A model generated the notes under the pieces. It did no database searches, was not told the DNA's origin, and saw only the letters and a program-made list of their open reading frames with translations. Below, piece after piece: positions 11,760-24,515 of a DNA stretch of 64,000 nucleotides. Numbering within the stretch: the first letter of the stretch is position 1; each line of letters opens with the position of its first letter. Source of the stretch: Bisporella sp. PMI_857 (Eukaryota; Ascomycota; Leotiomycetes; Helotiales; Helotiaceae); the NCBI GenBank assembly GCA_021307315.1, contig JAJSPD010000017.1, forward strand, positions 1 through 64,000, given 5' to 3'. Position numbers and translations under genes: made by a program.

Positions 11760-12837
11760 CTAGCCACGAAGAGCCGCATGCAAATCCCGTGTAGCCCAGC
11801 GCCTCTCTGCACTTCCGGCAGTGCTTGGCGTGAAAAGGCTCGTGGCATTCCTGATTAGTTCTGAGACCCTTAAGATTTTTTCCACAGTTATCAGCTCCGT
11901 CTTCCGGCTCCACCCGAGCTCGACGGGCAGCCTCTCATTTTCTGGTTATGGTCAGCGTAGTTCCTCACATATCTTCCTTCCTCCTTATCCCCTTATCCCC
12001 TTCATCCAATCAAGACAAAGAAGCAGCCCAAAAAAAAAAAAAAGAAAAGGAAAAAATGGAGAGGAGAACTCACCAAACAAAAACTCTACCAAATTCCGCT
12101 GCACGGTCCCAAGCTCTAGATCTCCGAAGGCGATGATCGGCGCGGCGACCTCGCCTAGCGAGAAGGCTTCTGTGGTGGTGGTGAATCTATATGTAGGGTT
12201 GAACGCGCGGGAGGTGATCTGGCGTGCGAGCTTGGAGTTGGCGAGCATGGCCGCGGAGAGGAGGGGGTCGGTCCAGTAGGATTTCGTTTCCGCGAAGACG
12301 GTGGCGTTAAAGACGTGGTTGTTGCCGAAGAAAGCGTCGGTGCGGCTCAAGCTGGCGTCGTGCTCGAGGAGGTTGTGGACGTTCAGCTGGTCCCTGAGAG
12401 GCGGTTAGTATTCTGGGTTCTTATGGAGGGGAAAGATGGGGATGGGATGGGAAGCGGATGGCAAGACGTACAGGGTGAAGAATGTTGCGTTGGGTTCTGG
12501 GTTCGCGATGATGGCTTGGTCGAACATGATGGTCGCCAGTGCGGAGTCAAAGTTCAGCGCGTTGCCCATGGCGCTGATGATGGCTTCCCGTGTGATGTTC
12601 CTGCCGTCGTGTGGGATGAAGCCGTGGTTGGCGAGCGTGTTCATCATAGGGCATGGCCCTCGGACTAGCAGTTTAGTCGTCAGCGCCTATGTAAGCCATC
12701 CGCGAGCGAGCAAACTCACAATCGTCTGGGCCACCGGGAGCCCAGGTATAGAACGAACCCCCCGACGCGGGTAGATCCAATGGCGTTGCGGCAACGAAGC
12801 CAAATGCCATGGCGATGGAGAGGAGGGGAAGCTGCAT
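11760..12837 (-). CDS. Secreted heme-thiolate peroxidase / unspecific peroxygenase, short type
   Basis: Four exons on the minus strand (12837-12720, 12664-12472, 12393-12074, 11941-11760) give 270 aa. An N-terminal signal peptide of about 17 residues starts MQLPLLS. The heme-ligating motif RGPCPMMNTLANHG (PCP cysteine) spans the exon 1/2 junction. It is followed by the EHD-containing LEHDASLSR and, near the C-terminus, RLPVELGW. These are hallmarks of the chloroperoxidase/UPO family (PF01328); EHD rather than EGD places it with the short group. It should use H2O2 to oxygenate or oxidise organic substrates outside the cell. All introns show GT-AG borders and keep frame; the last (132 nt) contains an A/T homopolymer. 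The start was chosen because the signal peptide begins there. Confidence 0.9.
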
Positions 12838-15368
12838 GATGGTTTTGATATTGAGAGAGAGAGAGGGTAAAGCTAATGTTGAGAAGCAGTTGGTGATTTC
12901 TGTGTAGGTGAGAACCGCGAGGTATTTAACACTTGACAATATCTCCAGCATCATGTCCCATACATCCGAGATACCCTGATAATCCAAGCAAGTTGCCTCT
13001 CCAAGTCAAGTCATTCACAGTCAATAAACTGCTATATCTACGTAGATTCTATTATGAAGTCGGCATACAAGCCTCAATTGTACCTAGTTCGATGCACTGG
13101 AACGGAGAATTAGTCGGGTTTAAAGTCGATCTGGGGTGGCCGTTGAATGAACTGCCGATCAATGGCAAATATGTGACCAATGAGTAGAGGGATATTACAT
13201 ACAAGTCTCCCCTCACCGCGTGTCCTGTATCCTCTATGGTGGATGTTCTAGCTTTGTCTCGATGCCAAGCTTGCCCCTTGAATTTGGCGATGCATTTCGT
13301 ATTCTAAGCGGAGCGAATACGAAGTGGAGAACGAGCCTCGCACTTCGCACTTCACACATGCGCGTTAGCGCTTGGCAGCGTTGACTTGAGAATTTCTGAA
13401 TACTTTTGTTTAGTTCTTTTTGTCAAAAACACTATAATATATTTATTAATCGCTTCTTTTATAAGACCGATAAATGTAGCTTTTGTAACATTATATACTA
13501 TATACCTGGCTCGAGAGTTGTGATAAACAGTTGTGGCGAGCGCACGGACGTAAAACGAAATATTTCGTACGAAATACGATGATGCTACTTGTTTTCGTCA
13601 TGAGCTCCGGACTAATGACAAGCCTTAAAATAAAAGGAAATCTTGTGTGTTCATGCAGGTACTAGCGTTTGAAGTATAATGACATGCAATGCGCTTTGAA
13701 CTTCAAAAAATGACCGTCTGGGTCATGACATCAGCAGAGAAAAGGGGAACTCTATACCTCATATGTAGACCTTCTATATCCTTCACAACGGAAAAAAAAC
13801 CCCAAAAATATCCAACTCATCCTGTGGAAGGACTTCGTTTTTATGAGGCCAAAGCCTTTTGGAACCCCGATGCCATCGAAGTCAACAATGCATTCCACCC
13901 ATCCATCTCGGAAACAATACTTATGCACCCCAAAACAAACACCTTCCCCTGACCGAGAATCACCCCCGCTCTGACGGCATAAATTGGCTTGTGAATCACC
14001 AAAACACTCGTCCAAACCCCGTCAAGCTCCAAACGCACCTCGAAAGCCCCGCTCAATCTAAAGTGGAGAGAGCATGCCAAGCGCCTCTAGCTTCGGATCT
14101 TCCCGCGATTTCTCTCCGCATCGCCCACCCATGACGGCGTCTTGGCGTGCAATCGGTTTCCGCCATTTATCGTGGTTTGGGAATCGCCTGAAATATATAT
14201 CATTCAGACGAGAGAAGTCTGTTGGCTTTGAGGGCGTAGTTCTTTTGGCGGTATATATTTTGGGTGGGTGGAGGGATGTAAAGGTTTGTTGTTTATTCGC
14301 ATTTGTTGCTCATAATATTGGGTGAGGCGACTTTATTCCAGAAGATATCTTTGGGTTAGGACGCTGCGATGCAGGGAATCGCTTCTGTTGATGAGTACAT
14401 GATGAGTACATGATGAGTACATGTATTCTTCTTCATGATTTAGTTCGTCTTGCACTGGAAGAGTTAGGAAGTGATCTCGGCCTACTGACATCCTGCGGCC
14501 CAGATCCTCTCCATAAGAACAACCTCCTCTCAATCTGCCCTTCCAGAGGGAAAACCCACCTCATTAAGCAGAGCGTAATCAAAGCCCTTTTCATAGCCCT
14601 CCGCACTCCCTCAACCGCTTCCCTCACTCCGAAAACCTTAAGCACTCGCTATCCCGTATATATTTCCGAGCCATAGGACTCCATAGGAAACAGACAAAAA
14701 GGGCGATCTTTTTTCTTATTTAAAAATAAAATAAAGATAAAAAACAAAGAAGAGATAGAAGAGAGCAAGACACGTACCGAGATAAGCACAAGTGATGATG
14801 ATAGGTCGTATAAGCAAGCTTTCCTCCTTCCTTTGCTCGATATCAAGTCCGCATCGAACACACGTATCGCACCATATGAAGCTTATCCAGTCCCTCCCTC
14901 TCTCGGCGGCCCAGAAAGACACAGCAACCTCCGCCACTAGCGCCATCCTTCGCCATGAAACATGATAATCCCATATCAAAAGCAAGCACAAGCTATGATA
15001 TCGCCGCTCCCTCGCTAAACTCGCCTCGCGTGATCAGCGGAAGAGGGACTGTTGAGGGGATGGTTGTCCACGGTTTGATATCCAGATCAGCTCTAGATGG
15101 GTGAAGTAAAGGACGTATATACGACATTTTGCTTAAAAAGAATGTATGGGTGTGGATTGGAAAGGGAAGGGAAGAAAAGGAGAGGGGGGGAGGGGCCTCG
15201 GCACGCACATATAGAGGTCCTGGCAATAAACCACGGAAAACGAAAAATGATAAAGCGAAGAAAGCAGTTTGATTGGAGGGGGTGAATATTGTATTTCCAA
15301 GCCAGCATATCTCATAAAGTTCGTAAACATCCTTGCATCATATTCCCATAACCTTCGTTCCCGCTGTC
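12838..15368. other. 2.5-kb intergenic region
   Basis: It holds the peroxygenase promoter side and, near 15.0-15.37 kb, the likely 3' UTR of the next minus-strand gene. At about 14388-14422 the 11-bp unit GATGAGTACAT is repeated three times. Numerous short overlapping frames on both strands show no domains. No transposon ends were recognised. Confidence 0.5.
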
Positions 15369-17188
15369 TCATCTCGCGGTAGGATAAAACCGTCCGCCGA
15401 CCCCGCGGTCCGGGCTCATGGGTCTCCGCTCGCGATCCCTTTCCCGGAAGCTCCTCCCGTCCGGCACGCCTCTCAGACCCAGCCCTTCTCTTTCCCACTC
15501 CCGTTCCCGATCCCACTCGCGTGGGCTGCCTTCATGGCTGGTCGAAGGTCTCACTACCCGCGGCCGGGCGTCTCGATCTCGGTCCCTATCTAGTGGTATA
15601 TCTCGTACTTTGTCCCTCTCCCTATCCCTCCTCTTGTAATCGCTCCCGCTGCTTCGATCTAGATCTCTATCGTCCCTGCTAACTCTCCTCCTAGGCGGCG
15701 GATCCCGGTCTTCTTCCGAGCTTTTGCTTCTGATACGCTCCGTCACTTCGCTCAGGTCTTTCCAGCGCACATTGCCGTTCTTCGATGAATTTCGCGGCCG
15801 TTCAAATTCCCGATTGCCTAGCGTGAACGGAGAGGAGAGCTTTCCGCTCTGATCGAGAGGTATCGTATAGCTTCTACGCTTCCCTTCTTCTTCTCCTTCT
15901 CTACCTCCGCGCACCCGCACATTCGGGCTCGGATGTGCCGAAACAGGTGATGCCGTTGGAGATGGATATTCGAATCGGATTGATGGTCCTTCGGCCATTA
16001 AATGTGTTCGCGGCCGTGTATTTTTGGGACTCCGCGGCTCTTCCCCTTCGGAAGAGGCATCTGAAGATATACTAACGCGTCGCGCATGCCGAGGATGGCT
16101 GTGCCGACGCACATGCTCATGATTAGGTGGTTCGCGGATGTCTGGCGATGCCTGTGGAGTGGCACCTGGAGAGTTCATGTTCTCGGGTACAGAACGGCGG
16201 CGTGAGCGTGACAACCGTGGAGAGTCGGGACCCAGCGCTTCTGGGGCAAGGAACTCATGAGCTCGACGCGAGGGATCGGCGCGGGTCATTTTTGGCCTGA
16301 CAGGTCTTCCGGAAGGCACTGAGGCACCCGGAACATGTGAAAATGGGATATCTCTTCGTGGTTGCGGATCCGGTCTGATATCAAAATAGTCCGACTTTGA
16401 CCTAGAGCCCTCCTGTGCTTGACCGGTTCGTCTTTTGGCAGGGACTGTCCTATAGCTTTCCCAAAGGCCTGACGGATCCTTAGGCGGCCGCGGAGGTAGG
16501 TCTGGCCGTCTTTCTTCGTCTGGTGTTGCGCGCTGCCGCAGCTTTTGCGCGCAATGGTTGTGCCATTTCACAATCACGGTATCTGGTACGAGCGGGAATG
16601 CTTCTATGGACAAATCTTTGGGAAACCCCTCCCCAGTATCAGGGTTGATGATGGGAAAGTTCGCGACCGCGTATTGGATAAATGGCACATGTTCCTCCGG
16701 CCCCAGTAGTATTTCTATCGACTGCCAGTTCACGAATCCTTTAGTTGTCAAGGCTGGGATAGATGGAAGGACGAAGGAGTCGCTGGTTGGTTGGAGGGTA
16801 TGCTGACAGCCAGTTGACGCGTAGATCCATGATATCGAACGATGCGGCATGTCCACAAAGAGGGCTGCAGTACAACATAGATATTAGACTTTGCTCCAAT
16901 AATGCTAAAGAATGGACGGACGTACAATCGTAGTTTCCTCCGACAGCCTTGTAGAATGCGGCTAACTTTGCCGGCGTCAGGCACTTCTCGTTGGCATCGC
17001 CCAGGTGTTCGCTCTGCCAAAACATTAGATTTACTCTGCTCCGACATTGGCGCACACAGAGCGCATTCGCCGCGACTTACGATATAGTTTGCGATCCCCC
17101 TGAGCAACTGATCGAGGACTTTGGTGGGCTCCTTCGACTTCTGAAATAGGTATCCATAGTAGGCTTTCGCATCTATTGGGTCCGGCAT
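15369..17188 (-). CDS. DUF7514-family protein with a long RS/R-rich disordered tail
   Basis: Three exons (17188-17081, 17013-16926, 16864-15369) encode 563 aa. The first ~165 residues match the fungal DUF7514 pattern: YYGYLFQKSKEPTKVLDQLL, then LTPAKLAAFYKAVGGNYD, then MPHRSISWIYASTGCQHTLQ and GFVNWQSIEILLGPEEHVPF. The last two-thirds is low-complexity, rich in Arg, Ser, Pro, Asp and Glu, with many RDRDR/RERE runs near the C-terminus. This suggests a nuclear or RNA-associated disordered region. The family has no established biochemical role known to me. Introns are 67 and 61 nt with consensus borders. The ATG at 17188 is used because the longer frame begins with a TTG. It is common in Pezizomycotina, so this is ordinary core DNA. 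Confidence 0.88.
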
Positions 17189-18041
17189 CTTCAACAAATG
17201 CGCTTCAGCAGATAATCGTAATCGGGCGGCGGTTCAATTTTCATGTTTCGAATGTCGCGCACGAGATGTTGAACATCGGGAGGAGGCGGGAGAGATCAGA
17301 TCAAATCAGGGTATTGCAGCGGTTTAATGTGCAACATCACACCGTGATACCGAGTGGGTCGAACATGAAAGCGGTGAAGGCGACCGTCCACTGGTGATCG
17401 TTTGGGCCACCACGCAAAGGCGAAGCCATGAATAAGCCTCACGATGGATGAACAACGTGGATCATGCATGTTTTATAAATAGGACAGAGGATTTCCGGAT
17501 GTCATATACAGCATTGAGATTCTTGAATAAAGCCTTTCTTGTACGCGTGTTAGAGTATAGGTAGTCTTTATCTAAGGGAGGGTCATAGTGATCAACATGG
17601 GGTTTTCCCGGAGACACTAAAGAAAGTGGATATCCCAATGAGGAACATAATGACCATCTGCACGGAGCGTTCGGAGTGATGTCAAGGCCATGAGGCTCAT
17701 GGCAATTTTCTAAGTATCTTCAGTTTAGTAGGATATTAGCTCTACGCAAAGTATGTATAAGAGTTCATAAGTTATCACATCTTCAACACAATTTTCGAGC
17801 CAAAACCATCAACATCAAAACAACACAACTGTGTGAAAATTATTATTATCGCTAACTACTATATATGGATTATCATTTATTTACGGGTGGGGTATCATAT
17901 TTATCTCCCTTATATTCCAGCTTCTCGACATTTTAGTTTTCAACCAGATCCCAAAAAAACCTGACACGCTCCGAACGCCTTGCTTAAAGCCAAAATCTTC
18001 CAAAAAGAATTTTATAAAAAAATTGAGCCAACCGACCGTGC
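17189..18041. other. Intergenic between two minus-strand genes
   Basis: It should contain the 3' UTR of the arrestin gene on the right-hand side read backwards and the promoter of the DUF7514 gene. Nothing else is recognised. Confidence 0.5.
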
Positions 18042-19582
18042 CTATGATCTACTAGGTTCCACGATCGTGGCGCGAAAAAAATCCTCATAACTAGGCGGCA
18101 AGTCCGCCGAACGAGTCAACACACTGTTGCCGATGTGCTCCTCCCTTGGAATTTCAATCACTCTCGGCCTGAAGAACTCGTTCGCCTCCGCGAGCTCCGC
18201 TGCAGCTTCCGCGGGAGACAGTTGAGCAAGTCCAGCCAAGTTGCCCACGGCACCGATTTGAACTGGCAGACGCAACGTGACTGAAGACGCGGGGACGCCC
18301 GCCCCAGGAGTATGAATTGTGAGTGTGAGATCAAGTGTATACACCCGTGATACTATGCATGTGTGGAATGTCGGAACGAAGCGCTTGTAGGATGGCAGGT
18401 TGATGGGAACCAATATCTGCGCCGTGTAGAATGGGGTGCTTCCGGTGCGTTCGGTTACTGTTTCATGGTCGGAGTAGTCGGACGAGCTGACCGACGTATC
18501 TGAATTTCTTCTTGAGGTCACTTTTGGCTGAATCTTCTCCCAAGTCACTCCCTCAACGCACCGGGACGAGACGGGGACGGATGTTTCGTATACTCCTCGG
18601 GTTGATTCGATGGCGGTACTCATGCTGTAGCGGTTGGGAAAGGTCTGGACTGATCGAGCTGAGAAGAAGGTCGATGCTCTAATCTTGGTGTTCAGACCAC
18701 CTAGACGGGGTGGCTGCGAGGTCTCATCTTTGGGATCGAAACGAAGGTTAATCGTCGCCATGGTAGTTGTCGGGCAAGCGCCAGCATCTCTTGGTGAAGG
18801 AAGCATGACAGCTTTTGGCTGTGACGATGAGACTGTGATTCGTCCAAGTTTGCTAGAGAACAGGCTCTTCCTTAGCATTTTCGACTTTGCTAGAAGGTAG
18901 TCATCGAATCCTTCTCCGGTGCTCAAAGGTGGTGCTTCCGCCACAGCGGGAACGACTCGCAGCTTTCGCTGTTTCTCGACAAGCACCACATCCTTTCCTT
19001 CCTCGTCCTTGTTTTTGATGACCTTTACCTTGATCGAGTACGTGATCTGAGCCATGGTTGGAGCCATATCATCATATGCAGATCCCTCTCTGTCACCAAG
19101 GCTCGGCGGAAGCTGCAAATGAGCTTGTTGAACATGCCCAGCTACACAATCGTGTACACATGCCCGAGGAAGGAGCTGTTGTGGAATTGCGAACTGTTTT
19201 GCGAGTTAGTGCTAGCTCAGAATGAAGTCATATGGGGGGAGAGTGGGGATCGTACATTGAATGGAAATGTGTAAGTCCTCCCTGCCTCTGCTATTCTTGG
19301 CTGAGGATAATCCGAATCTCTTATTGGCATGCTCAGTTTCAAGAAGTTGTGGTTTGCTGTTGTCCGGCTGGTCGTGCTGTGCGGAGACAGGTTCTCCACA
19401 TAAGTCTTAGTATGGCCATCTAGAGTGATCTGGAGATCCTCGAATCGTGCATTATATGTAGATCTTATCTTGACACGGCCTGAGATGGCATCAAAGGTAG
19501 TATATACTGTGTCATCGGCATGGTTGTTCAATAAGATGTCGATCTCTATTTTGCCAGATTTGGCTCTGGCGTAGTTTGCCAT
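18042..19582 (-). CDS. Arrestin-like ubiquitin-ligase adaptor with PPxY motif
   Basis: Two exons (19582-19256 and 19193-18042, 62-nt intron) encode 492 aa. The N-terminal arrestin fold is recognisable from TTFDAISGRVKI, RFEDLQITLDGHTKTYVENL, FLKLSMPI and the exon-spanning TYTFPFN-FAIPQQLLPRAC. A second arrestin-like half follows (FTAQILVP-like strands around residue 350). The C-terminus carries PPSYEDF, a PPxY motif that binds WW domains of NEDD4/Rsp5-type HECT ligases. Such adaptors recruit the ligase to plasma-membrane transporters for ubiquitination and endocytosis. The ATG at 19582 agrees with where family homology begins; an upstream in-frame extension begins with a non-consensus start. 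The gene looks intact. Confidence 0.9.
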
Positions 19583-20240
19583 CGTTCCTGCAGCTGTGGC
19601 GTGGAGGGAGGCTGCGTAGTGCATGTCTATTCTTTTTGTTCTATTCAAGCGGAAGTAAACTGTGGAGCAAAAGTGAATCTTCCTCACACTTGAAAAGATG
19701 CGGTCGCAATAGGATGATCCAACACCGCACGAGAGGCTGCCTTTTTATCTGATGTCTCCAACTTCTGATGTCGAGGACCAAAGTGCGGGGAAAAGGATGG
19801 GTCAAGAGTTCCACGACGCCAACGGGTTGGCAGTGGAGAGCGTGATACTTTCTTTTCTCTGTGGATGGATGTTTGGCGTTCTTGTCACTTCGAACATACT
19901 TGGACTTGGGAATAGGCTTACTTTATATATGTATCCATGATGAATATCCACTCTAGGTAGATGAGCAAATGTGTCTGGCCGTCCTGACTCACCTGTGCCT
20001 CATGGAGCATGATGTGATACTAGAACGTGCATTCGGAATACAAACCGGAGATCTACAGTGGGTATGGGATGAGGTTGGGATGGCATTGGGCATCTGGGCA
20101 TTGGTATTGGCATGGGGACAGATGATGATGATGGTGGTGGTGGTGGTACTGGTAACTTGGACCAGGGGGGTTTTAGCGCTTCTTGGGTGGTGCAGCAAAC
20201 ACGCTTTAGCGAATTGCGGGAGGAGGGATCCACCACTCTT
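19583..20240. other. Intergenic
   Basis: This is the promoter side of the arrestin gene. It contains a GGT/GAT-rich microsatellite-like stretch around 20125-20155. No gene is seen. Confidence 0.45.
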
Positions 20241-20374
20241 CATACGCCCTTTTGAACCCTTTAACCAACAATGGGAAAGCCGACGGCATTTCCTGTCTCG
20301 TTTACATGATCTCACCATACTGTACTTGTACAGCATGGCGAGATCATGTAAGCACATTTCACAAGGGCGTATAT
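20241..20374. repeat. Long imperfect hairpin
   Basis: Inner arms at 20302-20325 and 20328-20351 are inverted copies (CATGATCTC..CCAT.CTGTAC) with two mismatches and almost no spacer. An outer pair, ATACGCCCTT near 20242 and its reverse AAGGGCGTAT near 20363, extends the pairing, with about 40 extra bases unpaired on the left. It lies in gene-free DNA. It could be a transposon relic or a hairpin transcript; no evidence distinguishes them. Confidence 0.7.
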
Positions 20375-22779
20375 GATCAATCAATCACCCTAGCCCTTAT
20401 AGTTCTCCTCCCTTTCCCTTTCCCTCTTGCACCCACCGCTCGCCAGACCGTGCACATACACAGACATCACATCACATCACATCCGGCTCTTTCAGCATGA
20501 TATGAATTAATCAGCATTGCCAACTTTGGAAGAGTCATACAGTACAGAAAAAAGCCTTTTCTTACAAACTAACAAAGCCACACACGCGTGAAACTCTCAG
20601 TGCCAGATGCGACAAGTCGTCTATTCCGTAGCGAACTCCGTACTCCAACCCTCGAATTCCGAAAACCCATAGAAACAACACACCAAGTGGGCTTCCCAAT
20701 CTCCAGGCGGTGAAAATTCTATTCCAACGTCGCCTCCAACAACTGTACACGGATTCCATTATATAAAAACCTCGCGAAGCCCTCCCTATAGCAATTATTA
20801 TGGAGGCATCACGAAAAAATTCTCAAGGGGCGAGAGTCACATTGCACTTGGAAGCTCCACGTTTGCGGCGTTGGTGGTGTGAGATTTTTGGGGGGGGGGG
20901 ATTATTTTTTTCTTCCTTGGAAATGGTTCGTATGAATAATATTGGAGACTATTGCGGTGAAGGATTTATTTTTGGTTTTGCGCAATCCAAAAAGGATTAA
21001 AAATCATCCACGGACGTGAAATTGATCTATGGAGAGGTCGCAATAACAGCAATGTTAGCACGGAGTAACACAGCACGGCATTGGGTTTGTAAGCAAAAAC
21101 AATAGGATTGATATTGTACTACTTCTTAAGTGGATTCTTGTACGTGTACGCGCCTTGTGGTCGACAAGTCGTCTCTGGCGTGTTTAGCGATGACTCGAGC
21201 CCAAAGCTCGCTATTGAAATAGGGGCTGGGCTGGGCATCCGCCCACCTTTAACATCCCCCCTGCCTCTCCACCTCGATGGCTTTTGTCCAGGTTCCTTTT
21301 CTTTCTTTGTTCCTTCAAGTCATGCTCTCATCCAAAAAGGAGAAAACGGTAATCCGGCATAATCATGCACCTATGGCTTTCGCCATTTAGCGTGATTGGA
21401 CCACTCGAATAGCCGATCCTGAAAGGTTGATGGTTGCGTCCTTGTTGGTCCCGATCTCGGCTGAAACCTTGAATTTGAGTCACCAACATTACATTGTTGC
21501 TTTCCTTCGTGAACCGACGGAGAAATTTATAGGTTTGCATTGCGGTGCTAACTCAACGGTCATGTTGGCCATATTTGATAGAAATTTGTCTACGACTGAT
21601 CTTTTCTTGTAAGATTAATAACATCGACTTCATCCTGCGCTGAAGCCATCTCAATCAGTATGACGTCGTCAGATACTTTCATCTACTCCCAAATCTCACA
21701 TCGCAAATACTCCACCAACCACATGGAAAGTTCCGTGCAAGAAGATCAGGTACTCCAGCAACATTTCGGTTTCATGTGATAGTCGAGGTTGTCTGTTTCA
21801 TCGTATTGATTCGCTGCAGAGCACCTGGTAGCAATGGTTGAAGTCGCCGGAGGAGCGCTCCTTCTCAGAGACAACTCCCGTTCCTTACCAATCGTCCTGG
21901 CAATCTCAGTATATCTCAAGGTAATAGTTCAAGATCTCAGGGCCACAATGGCTCATCGCTCTAGAATAGAGCAGTCGGGTCATGGCGAAGCGAGATAAGT
22001 GGTTTCACATTGAACTCGTATATGCGTCTTTCTTCGCTCTTGAACCTTTCCCACCTGGAACTTCGTTTCAATATTTACATACATCGATTTGATTTATATT
22101 GAGTAGCCCACACACAGAGTTTTGAGCATATGGTTATGCCGCGAACAACAAGTGGTGGTAAGAGCTTGAGGTGGAGGACAAGATGCTCAATACAAGCTCT
22201 AGCAGAACCAGTAACTTTCACTTTTCGAATTACGACAAGATGTTGGCTTCATATACATTTGCCCCTCAATCATTGCTCAAGGGGCATGCGAAGAAGTAAT
22301 ATGCAACCGCGGTCGACGCTTCCTCTTTCCGACAGTGTTGGACAGACCTTAAAGTCAGTGCAACCTGAAATTTTCAGTCACCGCCACAGCATCATCAAGA
22401 ACAACCAAATATATCTTCTCACACGCGGCATTTATAGACACGGAGCTGGCATTCTTTAATAATGTATTAAAAACTTAAGCAACCACGCGCATGGTCGGAA
22501 GATTGGCATTCCTTCTAGTTGCAGCATGTTGATCTGTCACCTTTCGAAGACATCCAATTGCTAGATTCTATATCAGCTACCTTTCGAAACCTATCTAGTG
22601 GGTAGTATGATCCCCCGGACAGAACGAAGCAGAATATGTTCTAACCTCAATGCTGGACCCTTTCGGGCTAGTAGACTTCATATCTCTAACTTCACTATAT
22701 TGCTGGTAGAAGATCTGCCCTAATACTGGTCAGGTCAAAAGTCTCCAATACATCGAGTTGCATCACATCATGGGTTCAC
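20375..22779. other. Gene-poor region with a possible decayed ORF at 22110-22460
   Basis: Near 20890 there is a run of ten G residues. From about 22110 to 22460 one plus-strand frame has long open pieces (YGYAANNKWW, LEVEDKMLNTSSSRTSNFHF, LLKGHAKK) separated by stop codons, as in an old pseudogene. I could not identify the ancestor. Otherwise nothing is recognised. Confidence 0.35.
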
Positions 22780-24113
22780 CCTATGGTCCCTATCTGATTG
22801 GTAGCTACAAAATTTATAAGTTTGGATCCGAAAAAAGCGCGGGAATGGTTGTTTGAGAACGCACAGAAGTGCGGCTATGTTGTTGAGTCAGAAGAAGAAG
22901 AGCAAGGCGAACAAGATGATTATCAAAATGATGAGGATTTTGTGGTGAAAGCGCTGAGGATCATCATCCGTCGAATGAATCGAACCAACGATCAAATTCG
23001 GAGCCAAAAGAGGTTGGGACGGCCAAAGCTAACGCAATGGAGAAAGTTATAGTGCCAGTCAGGGTATTCACAGGACTTGCAAGCGCTACTGGAAATTATG
23101 ATGAGGATACCAAGATACCATTGGTGAGTTATCATCGCATTCTACTCTCTCTCAACGTGGTCGCTCGGATAACGTCGAACAGGGGTTTTACAATCAAAAT
23201 TTGATTTATTTACAAGCACCTCTGTCTAATCTAGGATCCATATGGTCCGTTATCAGCACGGTAGATTATGTCATCCTTGGGTGAAAAAGGTATGCGGAAC
23301 GGTTTGCGCAAGAGTATGACATCAAGACAAAGGTTGATATAGGTCATGAATACTTTATCTGTGTCCCGGAAAGCATCCTCACAACGCTCAGATCCTGCCC
23401 AGCTTGTGAAACCCCACCAAATGCAATGGCAGGTTTCAATGATGAGAGGGATCATTCCACTCAATTATCAATGGTTTGAAGTGTTGTAGAGCTACGTACC
23501 GGGAATACTATGGCCGAGCTGGAAGTGCCGCTAGGAATCTACAAACCAAAAATTGTATTCATGGTCAACTCTGGGATTTCTGAAGCAGTACTCTTGATAC
23601 ACTGCTTTTCTAAGGACTTCGATATCGTGAGGAAGTATCTTAAAAAGGTTTGGCGCAAATATGAGATGGTAGTATCAATCTTCAAGCAGCAGCTCTGATA
23701 ACGAACACAGTATATTGTTCTCTCATTCGAGCATACTTTATTGAGCAACTCCATTTCACCACGCTTTATTTAAGCCTTTCTTGTTCATGCTGACAAATTA
23801 GGCATCTGAAACAAACGGCCGAGGACGAATTACGGACAGAAGAATTGAAATCAGCGGCACTAACCGAGTCGTCAATATTTCTCCAACTCCAAAATATCGC
23901 TGGGTCGTGTTTGCATCTGCATCCAAGCAAAATAAAATACATATACATCCTGGAATATCGCCAGGTGATTTCAGTAATAGGTCTATGAAAATGCACGCGG
24001 GATCAATCCATAAAGCGTATCATAGCCCCTGTGCCACATATTGCAAGAGGAACATTTCTGTAATCTCTAAGATGCAAATAATTTCTCCGCCAAAAACATA
24101 TTCTTTCAGTTAG
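22780..24113 (+). pseudogene. Decayed or mis-spliced coding region, unknown family
   Basis: Several protein-like open pieces follow one another on the plus strand in different frames. They include DPKKAREWLFENAQKCGYVV with an acidic tail (from 22810), EKVIVPVRVFTGLASATGNY (about 23039-23110), a piece with FAQEYDIKTKVDIGHEYFIC and CPACETPP (about 23298-23420), and ISGTNRVVNISPTPKYRWVV (from 23803, after a good CTGAC...TTAG acceptor). They may be exons of one gene or a relic, but stops between them prevent a confident model. I do not recognise the family. Confidence 0.3.
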
Positions 24114-24515
24114 CAGTCCTTAGACCCCATAACTCCATCAACCCACCCTCCTGTCCCATGACCGGACACGCAATCGGGAGCGGAACAGCCGGGATCTTTT
24201 TTCCCATCTCCTCCATAATGTCTGCATCATCGTACAGCTCGCTCCTCCACTGAGGAAAACCCTGATTTTTTGTTAGCACCTCCCTTACAACAGTCCACAA
24301 TCCCAGGCAGCAGGGTTCCTAGCAAGAAACATACAACAGGATACACACCCACGTAGCGGAAATCATCCGTAAATGCCTGGTTTATATGCGCCGTCCCGGC
24401 CCACAGCACTCTTGCGTGTTAGGGTGGAAGTGGTGCACCGTCACCGCTCCCCAGCACCCTTTCTTCTCATCCCAGGCTCGTCGTCAGGAACGTGCTCGTG
24501 CTGGCTTCGCTTCAT
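24106..24515 (-). CDS. Small hypothetical protein, uncertain exons
   Basis: On the minus strand an ATG at 24515 opens a short basic exon (MKRSQHEHVPDDEPG). It is followed by pieces reading LWAGTAHINQAFTDDFRYVG and GFPQWRSELYDDADIMEEMG, the second after a clear GCTAAC...ATCAG acceptor, ending at 24106. The parts would give about 100 aa, but the first intron would be only about 34 nt, so the model is weak. No signal peptide or known domain is seen. Confidence 0.35.

Noticed and set aside
15418..15639. Ser/Arg-rich ORF on the plus strand
   Set aside because: It is the antisense shadow of the low-complexity RD/RE-rich tail of the DUF7514 protein.
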